Shown here: positions 9,282 to 20,945 of the stretch, piece by piece
How positions within the stretch are numbered: the first letter of the stretch is position 1
How the letters are laid out: each line of letters begins with the position of its first letter
Source of the DNA: Holtermannia corniformis
Lineage: Eukaryota; Basidiomycota; Tremellomycetes; Holtermanniales
Assembly: GCA_001599935.1 (NCBI GenBank)
Contig: BCIJ01000017.1
Span: forward strand, 195,847 to 259,846
DNA: 64,000 nt
Direction of reading: 5' to 3'
Notes under the pieces: model-generated
The model's database searches: none
What the model was told of the DNA's origin: nothing
The model's input: only the letters and a program-made list of their open reading frames with translations
Translations under genes and position numbers: made by a program

Positions 9282-12155
9282 CTAATACTGCTGATTCCGA
9301 GTTAATGGCTCGTCCTCACTCTCTTCTTCACTGTCCTCTTCTTCGCTGCTGTCCTCGTACTCTACTACAACTCCGCTAGGTCTGCCCAGCCTCCGTCAGC
9401 TCCTCTCATACCCCTTCAGCGTCACAAACTTACTGGGGCTGCTCATCCTCACTCTCCTCTTCACTTTCATCCTCCTCACTGCTCTCGTCCAAGAACGCCT
9501 CCAGGTCCTTATACTGCGGTTTCTGAGGCCGATGAATCGACCCCACAGGCGATGGCGAGGGGATCGGCGAAGCGCTCGATGAGAGGTGGGTTGGACGGTG
9601 CACGAACGGTGCTGGTGAAGCGATAGGGGCGGAGGTCGGTACGTAGACTGATTCCTGTGTGGTACAAGTCAGTACTAGGCCGATCTTCGAGAGGAGGGAA
9701 CGAACCTCGACGTCGCGGAGTGATGGATCGGACGGGTCGTCTGTCCACTCTGGCAGAGGTGAATAACCTTGCAGTCGTTTGCCTAAGACACGAGACAGTG
9801 TCCCGACTTCGAGATCATGGCCTGGTACTGGATGTCGTCAGCTTCTAGAAGTTGGCTTCAGTCGGTCAACGCAGACACACCCTGCGGCCCGTGATCCTCG
9901 ATCCGCTCCTTGAGACCCAGCATCACGAGCTTGACCTGCTCTCGGCGCAACACGACCCCACCGGTATCCTTCTCGTCCTCCTCTACGCCTTCCGCTTGCT
10001 GTCGTACACCGCGCAAAAGTGCATGCAAGAACCGTGCACGATCCCGCACATCAAAGTCGGTGTCGTAGCGCGCCAGCATGAAGAGGTATTGCGACAGCTG
10101 ATTCAAGAGCAGAGTGGTCGGAGATAGCACGATCAGTTTGGTCGCGAGCGTCAGGAGCTGCAGTTTCGTGATGGATGCCTGGGCGTCGTCAGCAGGTTTG
10201 CGAGCAATGGACCAGGTGGGAACATACCTCGAGCATAAAGCCTTTGACGCCCTTACGGAACACATCAGGCGCCCAGTTCACCACGCCCTCCCAGCTCGTC
10301 GATGTCGAGCCAGCAACAGCCTCGTCGCTCGCATACTGCCCAACGAGCCAGAACACACACGCTCTCGCGCTATCGTTCGTGACGGCATCCAGTTGTTTGG
10401 CAAGCTTGGCTACCAGTCGGACAGGCGCCGCACCTTGGCCATTCGCCTGGATCACACTCTTCAACACAATGACGGCCGTCGCGACGGACGAATCACGCTT
10501 ACTGCGCAACAGGCGCATGAGCGCCGTCATGCCGTCTTGCGCTACGTTCGGCTGTGTCCGCGCACAGTGACCGATGGCGTGGATGGCCGATTCAGAGATG
10601 GCGTCCGAGGGGAAACGGGCGTATTGCTTGAACTCGCGCAGGGATACGGTGGCATTCGCGGGTGAGATGAGGGATTGGAGGATCGCAAGTTTGGTTTGTT
10701 GGACTTTGGGCGAGTCGGAGACGCGCAGGAAGAAACTCGCTTGCTTGGCTTCGAACAGCCACTAGGGTTTGTCAGCTGGGTCTCGGACTGCATCAGACGC
10801 TACACGCACTGATCGTTCCGTTGCCATGGCCGCGATCACCTCCCAAACCATTGCCGACGCTTCCCCTCCCGCAGCTTGGGAACCCGCCAGTCGCAACAGA
10901 GGCTCTACGAGCTTGTCCTGACCGACCTCGGCATGGCCAGCAGGTGCAAGGTGGTAGTACATGCTGGCAGTTGCCACGATGACCGCCGCATTGCGCGATT
11001 GGAACAGCGGTAGTGCCAAGTGCAGGAGCATAGCCAGGTCGACGTCCATGCCGAGATCCTCCTCTCCGTCCGTGCCATCGCCGTTCTCCGACTTTGGTTT
11101 GGCTGCAGTCACTGAATGTCCCGGTTGGGTTGCACCAGCGTGATCCGGCTTCTCGAGCATCGCGCGCGCATACCGCGTCAGTACGTTCAGGATCACGACT
11201 TGTGCCCACTCGTCGGCGTCGAGTAAGAGACGGCAGATGTGGCGGTAGTGAGGGTGCAGCAGATCAAGGCGTTCGGGGCAGATTTCGCTGAAAGCTGTCA
11301 AGGCGGGACCGAGGGTGATTGCAGACGGCGAGGAGATGAGCTTGTTCAGAAGTGGGATTAGTTGAGGGAGAGTAGACGGGTCCGTGCTATGGCATGTGAG
11401 TCTTGGCATTACGCCGGAAACAACGACTGACTCGTAGATCTTTGATAAGCCACCGGCGACTGTCTTGCGGACCCATGGATTGCGATCATTGACCAGCTTG
11501 TTCATGCCGAGCATGACGATGCCTGGATAGATCAGGCCAACGGCGCAGTGAGGACTATGCCAACTGACCTTGTATCACCGGGACCCGAATAGATGTTAGG
11601 ACGCGTAGCGACATGGAGCGAATGAGTGGTGATGAGTCGGAGAGGTCTTTTTGAAAAGTGTTGATCGACAGGAGCAATAGGTCGGCATTGGTCGAGGCAC
11701 TGCAAGTGTGGGTGGCTGCCAATCTCAACATGACACAAGACATACAACCGTAGCAAGTAAATGTACACCTTGAAAGCCCAACATCAGCACAGAGCCGCCA
11801 AGTCCCACTGTACGCACCAACTTCCTGATCTCGATACTGGGCGAGACGACATTCTTGACGACCTGTGCGTAGAATCGCTCCATATCCCTGCCCTTTGAGA
11901 TCCCCGCCACAATCCGCTTCATGCCCTCGAGTCGCTCAGCATCATTTCGGCTATCAAGAAGCTTCGAAATCTCCTTGACCTTGTCTTCGGTCGTGTCGAA
12001 GTAGGCTGCCGAGGATGACGCTGCCGCGCCATTGAGCAAGCCAAAGTCGCGCGTGGATTCCTGCGGACACGTTAGCTTCGTGTGAGCGGAGGCAGATGGG
12101 ATGATACCTGAAAGTTCTCCTTGATCCTTTGGCTGAGGCGGGCGAGGGACGCCAT
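9282..12155 (-). CDS. APL6: AP-3 complex beta subunit (beta-adaptin)
   Basis: The protein starts MASLARLSQRIKENFQ and shows the adaptin N-terminal HEAT/armadillo solenoid: DRKVKEISKLLDSRNDAERL-like text at KVKEISKLLDSRNDAERLEG, then IEIRKL joined to VYIYLLR, then DLLLLSINTFQKDLSDSSPL and IRSMSLRVLTSIRVPVI, then NDRNPWVRKTVAGGLSKIYE. The phrase LIR(S/A)..LRVL(T/S)SIRVP is typical of AP-3 beta. The C-terminus is a hinge of Ser and acidic residues (DESSEEDESEEESEDEQ, then EDSSEEEDSEEESEDE), also an AP-3 beta hallmark. AP-3 carries cargo such as alkaline phosphatase from Golgi or endosomes to the vacuole. More than ten introns divide it. An upstream in-frame ATG exists at 12326, but 12155 fits family starts. 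Confidence 0.88.
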
Positions 12156-12492
12156 GGTGATTGCCGAGTTGACAGTGCGTTCAAGTTGCTGCATCACAGT
12201 CGTCTGTGCCTGATCCCGGATCGGACCCCGAAGGAGGGGTTCGGAGTCCCGACACTCCAGGTAGTGTGAGATCAGCATCAGTACGAGCTGTAGAGGACGT
12301 CCAGGCAAGTGGGAGGGCATCTTCACTCTCTCCTTTCTTCAGAGTTCCTTTGCCTCAAGGATACCTTTGCTTAATGATGCCATTAACAGATGCATTGGGC
12401 TGCAGGATACCATTCTCTCTTTTGTTCAGGACGCCCTTTGTCTGCTTATGAATAATAGTTCGTGTTGCTGTCAAACTCGTCATCTCTTTACC
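12156..12492. promoter_or_regulatory. Divergent promoter region AP-3 beta / flavoprotein oxidase
   Basis: These 337 bases separate two divergent start codons. No specific operator was recognised. If the longer AP-3 beta start at 12326 is used, the region shrinks by half. Confidence 0.4.
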
Positions 12493-14186
12493 ATGTCGAT
12501 AAACATCCCTGGCTTCCAAGGCGATCTTGTCACGCCGTCCGGTCCTGACTATGCCTCGCTCAATCAGCGCTGGGCGAAGAATGCGATGCGGCCGGCAGCG
12601 GTGATTGCGTGCGTCAAGGATGAAAGGGATGTACAGCTCGCCATCGAGTACGCAAAGAGCCACAAGCTGGAGCTAGCCGTCAAGTGTAAGCTGCATAGGC
12701 GTCTCACAGCTGCTACTAGCTGATGTCCCTCCTGGCGGCGGCCATAACGCATCGGGTGCTTCGTCTTCGGATGGCGGACTGGTCATAGACCTTTCCCGCT
12801 ACCTCACGTCGGTCGAGGTCGACACTGCCCAGAAGACTGTACGCGTCGGGGGAGGCTGTCGTTTTAGAGCCGTCGAGAAGGCCGTGGCCGAGTACGGGCT
12901 CATGGTGATCGGTGGCACAGTCAATGATGTAAGTCCTTCCAGAAGGGTTTGAAAGTAACTGACGGACATGCAGACTGGCGTCGGTGGGTGCGTCCCAGAG
13001 GATTCAGAGTCTTTACTCTTCTAATATCCTCGCAGTATCACGCTGGGAGGAGGCTACGGTTACCTGACGGGCGAGCACGGTCTGATTATCGACAACCTCC
13101 TGGCCGCAACCGTCGTCACTAGCACGGGCGAGATCATCCATACGTCTGGTGACGACGACTTGTTCTGGGCAATCCGTGGCGGCGGGTCGAACTTCGGTGT
13201 GGTGACGTCGTTCACCTTCCAGCTGCACCCTCAACCGGCTACCGTCTTCTCTGAGTACATGGGCTTTGAACCGTCGAAGCTGGGTGAAGTATTGGAAGCC
13301 GCCAAAGCTTACATTGTGGCGCCGGATCCCAAATCGGCGGTCCTGATGTTCTTTGAAGCCAAATCAGTCAGTCGAGATCACACCGTGCAGAGAAGAGTAG
13401 CTGAAACTAGGCAAGCCTTATCTGGCCGTCGATCTCTTCTACAATGGAGATGAAGCCGCTGCACGAGCTTGTTTTGCCAAATTCGAGGCGATTTGTAAGT
13501 CCGGTGTCACGCCGTGCTCCATCGCTAATATCACAGCTCACATCACCCGCCGAATTCGACTATGCCCTTACACCGAAGTGACCCAGTTCCAAAGCGAGCC
13601 GTCAAACGCCTACGAGTCTTCAACATACCTCTCAGTCCCTGATCTTGATATCGCTCAAGAAGCCTTAGATCGGATGATCGCGCTTAGCTCCGACCCAGAG
13701 TTCACAGAAAGCGTCATCTTTTTCGAGTATATCCCGCAAGCGAAGAAGGCGTCTGTGCCGACGGACGCAACGGCCTTTTTCATGCGTCAGACGGGACCAG
13801 TCGGCATGGTCATGATTCACTGGTTAACTGATGGAAGTGCTGAGCTACAAGCGCGCGGTAAGGCGTATGCGCATGAATTCAAGGCATTGCTCGCGAGGGA
13901 CCAGGCACAAGATGGAATTCCGTACGGCAATTATGGTGCGTATGACTGCGCATCGTAGACTTGCGCGATATTGACGCCCTGCCAGAGTCGAACGTCACGG
14001 ACGTCAGTAGAGCCGCAAAGCTCTTTGGGCCAAACTACCCGCGTCTTCGGCGCATCAAGGCACGCTATGATCCTGGTGCGCTAGCTCTGGTCTTGGGCAA
14101 TGGAATCTGTCCACAGATGCTGAAACTTTACAGAGAACCTCTTCCACAAGTGGTTTCCGATCGAGCCTGCACCGATCGCGGCTTAG
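12493..14186 (+). CDS. FAD-linked oxidoreductase of the BBE (berberine bridge) type
   Basis: The FAD_binding_4 (PCMH) fold is plain: MRPAAVIACVKDERDVQLAI, VPPGGGHNASGASSSDGGLV with the His that usually carries FAD, VRVGGGCRFRAVEKAVAEYG, then GVGGITLGGGYGYLTGEHGL and WAIRGGGSNFGVVTSFTFQL. The BBE tail is present (AAKLFGPNYPRLRRIKARYD) and the last exon gives NLFHKWFPIEPAPIAA with a stop at 14184-14186. About 480 residues are split by seven or so very short introns, two of them only 34 and about 23 nt by my reading. The enzymes oxidise alcohols, sugars or alkaloids and are often secreted, but no signal peptide is visible here. The second flavin-linking Cys of bicovalent members (C in GVC) is not present: the position reads GTVNDTGVGG. 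Confidence 0.85.
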
Positions 14187-14496
14187 GATCCAGCGTCATC
14201 AGTCTCGTTGCTCGATATGAAGACTTTTTGCCTTGAATATTGGCGCCGTTGAACAGTGATTGTGTGTCGCTGACTGTCACCCGCCTCATCTGTACGCAGT
14301 ACAAGCTCAAAGTCCTGTATTCATCTCACTACCTCGCACTACCACCTCCTCCGCCAGCGCAAAGGGTTCAGCGGTCCCCGCATATACGTCCTATAACTAA
14401 TCGGGTCCCTTCCCGACCCCCAGCCTGCTCCACCCATATGCCTAAACCGATTCCTGTGTTGTCAGTCGTCAGTATGCTTTCCCTCTCCGAATGACG
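14187..14496. other. Convergent intergenic region
   Basis: About 310 bases lie between the ends of two convergent genes. A pyrimidine-rich stretch (accacctcctccgcc) is the only noticeable texture. Nothing else was recognised. Confidence 0.4.
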
Positions 14497-14887
14497 TCAG
14501 CCGAGCACGCACGAATAGTATCGATGAGCATTGTACGCTGCACCGTCAGCGACTGAAGCACGGAAAGCGTGAGCAACGACGTACGGAGTTTACCTCGCCA
14601 CCCGCATCCCCAGCACCGGAGCTTGATTCTCGTCGAGTGCGGGAACACGGGGATGCCACAGATGTGCACAATCTTGCGCACGCGTTCGCCTGCGACGATA
14701 TCTGCGCGAGGCAAGCGTCAGCCCAGTATCAAGATGTGAGTAGGCCTGCGGGGAAACTGACTCGAGCAGCATGGACATTGGATTGCTGGGATTGGGAACG
14801 GTCGCACGGATTTGTAGGTGCCGACTGTGGAACGAGCGTGAGCTTTCTTATACTGTGTGGATCAGCGGGAAATGTGGATGTACCCAT
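14497..14887 (-). CDS. Small zinc-ribbon protein (about 90 aa)
   Basis: This gene appears only after splicing. Exons on the minus strand give MGTSTFPADPHS, then VGTYKSVRPFPIPAIQCPCC, then IVAGERVRKIVHICGIPVFP followed by HSTRIKLRCWGCGWR, then VADGAAYNAHRYYSCVLG and a stop at 14497-14499. The introns (about 29, 60 and 41 nt) have GT..AG ends. The CPCC and CWGC knuckles about 40 residues apart, with a hydrophobic IPVFP between, resemble the fungal zinc-ribbon_15 class of unknown function. Reading straight through the first intron instead destroys both Cys pairs and stops soon, which favours the spliced model. Function is unknown. Confidence 0.5.
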
Positions 14888-15053
14888 GTTTCTGAGAGGT
14901 CAGTAGCTGTGCGGTCCAGGATTAGCTGGAGTCAGCCAGTCAGTGGATAAGTGGGTGTGGGCGCGCAACCCCGCTCAAGCTGTCAGAAGCCCGCCGACGC
15001 AGTCCAGCTTGTTCCTTTCATCCCGCATGATCGCGGATCCATCAAAGGAGTTT

Positions 15054-16111
15054 CTATGATGATCCAATCAAGAACCCGGGCAAGCCTGTCCCGACACGCG
15101 CGCGGTACGTTTCATAGTCTTTGCCAAAGAATTTCACAAGGTGGTGTTCCTCGTCTGTTGGCGTCAGCGGCCATGTCTCAGGTACCGGGTTGCAAGCACG
15201 GACGCACCTTGGATCCGTGCGCCGAAGAAACGTGCAAGAACGACAATGAAGCCGAGCGTTGAGACGACGTTGCCGAGGATCAACTGGGTTGAGATTGCCC
15301 AGTAAAAGAAGCCGGTGTACGATGGGTGTCGGGAGATGCTGGCGCACTTTCAGCTAGGCGTTTCCTGTTGTACTAGCGGTGGACGCACGCATACACTCCG
15401 TTGGTGACGAGCACGTGCCCTTCTTCTTTTGAACGTGAGACGATGTGCGAAAAGCTGATGGATGCTTGAATCATGGCAAGCGAACGTAGTGCTTGAGCTG
15501 CCATGAGGACAGGCACGCCTGATGACGACCGTGTCAGCAAAGAGACTTGGTATCACCATCTGGCATACCCAGGACCAGCCAACCCCAGGACGTCCACCAG
15601 TTGTCGAACTTTGAAGGCCACAGGTAGCAAGAGATGACATACTCTGTGAGCCCGACGAGGTGAGCGACATGATATTGCTTGCCGTTGTTAAGGAGGAAGG
15701 CTGCAGACGAAGTGTCAGTGCTCATCATGTCAAAGGGAATCGGCGGCTGCGTGGCTCGACGCCACTCGTGATTCTTCCTCACTGACCATCAACACTGAGC
15801 TTCCTGACGTTCCACCCTGCAGTCGTCCAGAATTCAAGCAAGTGGAACGTGGCCCATGCGCAGAGGTAGATACCTAGCTGTGGCTTGGCCCACGCGGGTG
15901 TCTGTGTCGGCAAGTATGTCACAGCTGTGACAAACAGTGCTGATACTGCGACTCCGCCGAGGGCAGCGGAGATCAATGAGGCCGCTAGTGGAGTGTTTGG
16001 TATATCTCCATGGGGAGCGTAGGAAGTTGAAGCGGGCAGGAGCGGTGTGGAGGCGTCGTCGTCTTCTGGGATTGGTTTCAGGCCGGTGTGGTTTTCTGTG
16101 GGTGTAGACAT
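15054..16111 (-). CDS. STE14: Protein-S-isoprenylcysteine O-methyltransferase (ICMT)
   Basis: The frame begins MSTPTENHTGLKPIPEDDDA and has several membrane helices (PLAASLISAALGGVAVSALF, LGIYLCAWATFHLLEFWTTA). The cofactor region is LLNNGKQYHVAHLVGLTEYV and VLVTNGVYACVRHPSYTG-like text split by an intron. The ending FFGARIQDEEHHLVKFFGKD plus YETYRARVGTGLPGF is the classic ICMT tail with the RIxxEExxL motif slightly changed. The enzyme sits in the ER membrane and methylates the farnesylated or geranylgeranylated Cys of Ras-like GTPases and mating pheromone, using S-adenosylmethionine. The length is near 260 residues. An ATG five codons upstream (16126) is possible. Confidence 0.9.
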
Positions 16112-16352
16112 GACGATCAGTAGCACGCGTGCTGCTGTGAAGTGATCTTCAGGTGATATACTGCGTGGACTGAGTTCTGATCAGCCGCTACGACCGGACC
16201 AAGGGCACACTATTGAGCTCATCCATGCGGCGCGCAACGCCAACTCGAGAACAATAAGGACGTGCTTTTGCCTAGTTTCATGTGACACCCGGCACGTGCC
16301 AACCCCCATTTTTGAATATCCGAAACGCAAACGCCGACAGTGCTTAACCCCC

Positions 16353-19300
16353 ATGGTCCGTGCGCAGGGCTGGCAAGACGATCAACTTGGGATCACCCTA
16401 GGACAGCTCGTCAACCACGATCGCTAGCAACACTCGCGCTCGGCAATCGCATCACCAAGAGTCCACAGAGAGACTGGCTGCAATTCCGGGTCAAAACGGT
16501 GCAGCCGTTGATGAGCTATGAGTGTTTCTGTGCGTTGCTTGCCGTGCTTGTTTGGCTCCGACTGACATGTGCACGCAGAAGGCTGAACTGCGGCATGGAG
16601 TTCAAGGGCTGCTGAGCAAACGTCAAGAGGAGCTAGAGTGAGTCTGACAGGCTGGGTTCATGTCTTAGTGTGCTGATTGATGTCGGTACCAGGCTGAACC
16701 TGGCGAACAATGATGTGACCTTGAAAGAGCTGCACTACCTCTTGACGGGCGGCAAAGATGGATCGAGTGCACAACAGGCTTTGGAGAATGCGGCACAAAC
16801 CATGCTGCAGCCAGCCGACGCATTCAGGCGTCATGTCGAGGCTCAAGACGGCTCGAACGCAGGGACGGAATGGGTCAAGCAATACAGCTTGCGGGAATCG
16901 TCAGTTGCTTTCAACTTGTCTCGGGTACCGCACTTTCACAGCCGTGCTCGATTCAACTCATTCCAGCATCAAATATGGTTTACTAATGCACCGCAGACAA
17001 CGCAAGACCATCGCCGAGCTCGCCTTACCGATTCTGCCTCGGTCACCGTCGCCAATGCCTGCCATCCTGCCGTCTGACATCCCGGAAGCATCAACATCGA
17101 CAGCAACCTTGGCGGTCCCGCCACTGCGCACTGCTCTCAGCCGGTCCACAACACCTGCTTCGCGCCCCGGCTCACCCCGGAATCCACACCGCACTCGTCT
17201 CTCAACCCGCCCGTCAACGTCTGCCGTCCCACTCTCGGCCATCGCTCCACCGCCAGAAGATTGGTTGCCCTCGACATCGACATACCAGCCGGCCACAAGC
17301 CCAACAGATATGACACCCGAATCAACGCCAATGTTTTTCGAGACCGAGTACGCCCGCGAGCTCTATCCACTCCCGCCGCTACCTGCTAGCTTCCTTGCTG
17401 GGACGGAAAAGGCGAGCAAGGGCAAGAAACGCAAGATTGGACAATCGGGTGTCGAAATGTCAAGGCTGCAGGCTGAATTTGCCGTGAATCCGATCAGCAG
17501 TGCATTGAACCGGTCCAATAAATGCATCTTGACGGCAGATTGGAGGGTGAGTCGCGGTAGCCGCTATGAACATGATACTGATGTGAGGGTGTAGATCGCA
17601 CAGCAGGAATTGCGACATTTGCGAGTCATGAAACAGGTCGAGGAGAAGCAAGCGCGTGGTCGGTGGAGTCTGCGGCAACCGAAGCGGCATCGGGGGCCGG
17701 TGATTCCGAAAGCGCACTGGGACTGGCTGCTTGATGAGATGGTGTGTACAAACGGTACATGAATCGTACCGAGTTGACGACAATAGGAATGGCTTGCGCT
17801 CGACTTCAGAGAGGAATTGCGATGGAAGCGGATGGTAGCCTACGAAATGGCCCACCAAATCGTCGAGTGGCACCTCTCGTCCCCGAACGAAAAGGCCGAG
17901 CAGATGGTATGTTCGCGTGGCTGGGGTCCACCCGAACCTCTACGTTCCGCTCCCGTGCGATCTGTAGAAGAAGATGTCGAGATGCTGGTCGACGCACAAG
18001 ATGCGACGGATATCGTGCGCGATACAGGTCGAGATCTGGGCGTGACGGGCGAGGAGGTCCTAGATGATATGGCGCTGGAGGAGCCCGTCGAAGTCAAACA
18101 GGAGAAGGAGGACATCAGCATGGACGACGCAGACGCCGAAGGCGAGGCGGACGCGGATGCTGAAGGAGAAGATGAGGATCTGGACGCCGAGGGGGAGGCA
18201 GAGGAGGTAGAAGACGTCGGCGCAGGCGTTGTCGGTCTGGAGGGTTCGTCGGATCTGCTACATGTCGCCGATATGCTGACAAGTACGTGGTGCAGATATC
18301 GAAAATGCGGCCGAAAGCGATATCGGGAAGGACGGCGACGCTGACGACGACGAGTCGGAGAGCCTGGTCGATCGCGATGTCGAGAGCGTAGTCGACGGCG
18401 AGGACGGCCGTGAAGATGACGAGAAGGCTCACGAAGCCTCACGGCGGGGTCCAGCGCTGAGCCAAGCTGGGCTCGACGGGAACAAGTACTCTACTGCCTT
18501 TCTTGCGCTGTGCCCTGCGCGCAAACAGGTGCTCGAGGCGGACCTCACAATGCCCGTCGTCGACATTACAAAGCTACCTCTGGAAACGTCAGCCGAATCG
18601 AGAGCCAGAGAAGACAAGGACGCAACGTTTGCAGACCTCTTCCCGGACCTCAAAGTCTTTTCTGGGCCCGAGCCTCCGACTGCCGACGTCGTCAATAAGC
18701 GGGTGGACGAGGGCACAATCGGTGCTGGCAGACTCACGCATAGCTCGCGCTTGATGGACATTCGCCCGGTACTCGTCAGCACATTGCAGCCGGCGAAGAA
18801 CCGCGAACACGATCGGTGGATCGATATGAATGATGGGCTGTGGTATGAAGACCTTATCGAGCCGATGCGCCTCGACACGGAAGTGATCGAGACCACTACT
18901 AGTACGTTGAGCATCGCCTTGTCCAAGATTTGTGCACTGACGTGCTCCAGCCTTCTTTTCGGGGAAGATTGTCCGCCCAATGTCGTTACAACCCAATCAC
19001 CCGCCTGTAGCACCCCCCAACCACCTACAGCGAGCATTGGCAATGACATGGACCGACGAAGAAGACCAAATTCTCAAGAGCCTATGCGACAGATACCCAT
19101 ACAACTGGCAACTCATCAGCGACAACTTTAACTCGGCCAAAGTCACGATTGCGACGGACCGGCGGTCGGCTTGGGACTGCTATGAGCGCTGGAAGGTCAC
19201 CTGGGGTCCTACAAAGGGAACAGCGCTTGCCGCTGCGGCCACGTCAGAGCCTGCGCCGCCACCATCGGCCGCTTCGACGACGGCATCGCATATCACTGTG

Positions 19301-20762
19301 CTGCCGCCGGTATCGTCTGTGCCTCCATCCGCCACGGTGACGGTGCCGCAGACTGCGACGACGAACGGATTGCCGTCAGCCACTGCCTCACAGAGTGGTC
19401 TGGATACTCCACTCGATGGCCAAAACCCACCGCCACCTGGATTGTCAAAGAAGGAAGCCAGGCTTGCAAAGGCCACCAAGCTCGAGGGCACGAAGAAGTA
19501 CATCCACCACATGGTCGTGTACGACGCTGTGCGCAGGACGATGCGCCGTCGAGATCAAAGCAAGAAGCAACAACGTGGGTGTCTCCCGCTCGTGGCCTAC
19601 AGTACTGACCATTTGCAGAGGCCAAAGATCAAGCGAACAAGGTGGTCCTGACTCATGAAAGTCATCACCAGTATCTGTCAAACAATGCTGTGTACACACC
19701 GGCCGAGCTCGCCGAGCACAAGTATCAGCGTGATCTGCGTCAAGCCGAGCAACGGAATGCACGGCTCTTGCAGGAGCAACAACGGGTGAGTCATTACACG
19801 AAACACATACAAGCGGCTGATGACGACAAGGCCAACATGCTGCGCCAACAGGCGCTTCATGGCGCGAATGCCCGCAATCAAGCCGCTCGAGCTGGTCAAC
19901 CCGGCCAACCTCAGCCAGCACAGCTAGCAGCCATGTCGGCCGCTGCTGCCGCGGTCGCAGGCAATCGCAGTGTTGCCTTGTCCAACGGCCAGCAACGATT
20001 CCCTCCAGGTCAAGTGCCGAACCCGGTGCAGCTGCAGCAGATGTTGCAAGCACATCAACTCGTTGCTCGTCAGGCCACCGCTCAGGCTGGCCAAAACGGA
20101 GCCACAAATGGCACCCCGCGAGCACAACCAGCCACCGTTGCTTCATCGCCGTTCAACGCTGCACAGGGCGAATTGCCCGCTGGCAGTGATGGCCAGTCGT
20201 CACCGCAGATCGGCATGCACTCGTCACCCCAGCAGCAGCAAGCTACAGTACAAGCCACGATTGGCGGCATGCATCGACCTCCGTCGGTGCCCCTACCCCA
20301 AGGCCAACGCGGACCAGGCTCAGCAAGCCCGCAAATGGGTCAAGCATTCCCAGGAATGCCTACCAACCTCAACGTTGCCAACAGTCCCAGTCTGCTCAAC
20401 AACCTACTCAGGTTGAGCCCGGCACAACAACAGCAGATGCTGCAATCGACATTAGCAGCTAGTGGCCAGCAGGTCACGCCGGAAGCGATTCGTGCGATTC
20501 AGTATCAGCTGCAGCAGCAACAAGTCTTCCAGGTGGGTTTTTCGCTGGTGTTCGATCAAGATGCTGACATCACCGCAGCAGGCGCAAGCTGCTCAAGCTG
20601 CTCAGGCTGCTCAAGCTGGTGGTCAGGCGCAGGGTAGTCAAGCTGTACGTGTCTTTGGTGAGGTCAGGCCACAATCTGACCCCACAGGCTCAATTCACCC
20701 GATCGCCGCTTGCCCAGACTTCTCAGCCGATCGGCAAAGCGAGTCCCAAACCGCAGCCGTGA
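16353..20762 (+). CDS. EAF1: NuA4 scaffold Eaf1/Vid21 (HSA and SANT domains)
   Basis: The proposed start codon ATG (16353-16355) is alone on its exon. A 46-nt intron (16356-16401) leads to [20 protein letters not shown]. Next come [20 protein letters not shown] and a Pro/Ser-rich region. The HSA domain follows ([31 protein letters not shown]), then a long acidic stretch ([20 protein letters not shown]). A Myb/SANT domain ([34 protein letters not shown]) precedes a Gln/Ala-rich tail ending SPKPQP. HSA plus SANT in this order is the Eaf1 layout. Eaf1 assembles the NuA4 histone H4/H2A acetyltransferase, and HSA binds actin-related proteins. The donor after AAVDEL near 16520 could not be resolved. 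Confidence 0.85.
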
Positions 20763-20945
20763 TAAGTGTCCCCGACACTTGTTGTATGACCCATATGACA
20801 TGAAGCAACGGATGCATGATTGTCTATGGGAGCCCGTACAAGACCGATACAATGAGCAGGCTGGATGAACAGCGGCAGGAAACTGATTATGCGAGGTTGA
20901 ATGCAATAAAGTACAGATGCGGTGAGAAGGCGAGCAAGTGGGCGG

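Noticed and set aside
18429..19049. 206-codon minus-strand frame
   Set aside because: It lies opposite the EAF1 region and lacks family features.
19445..20146. 233-codon minus-strand frame
   Set aside because: It is antisense to the Gln/Ala-rich EAF1 tail; the plus strand has clear domains and splice sites, and the antisense product resembles nothing.
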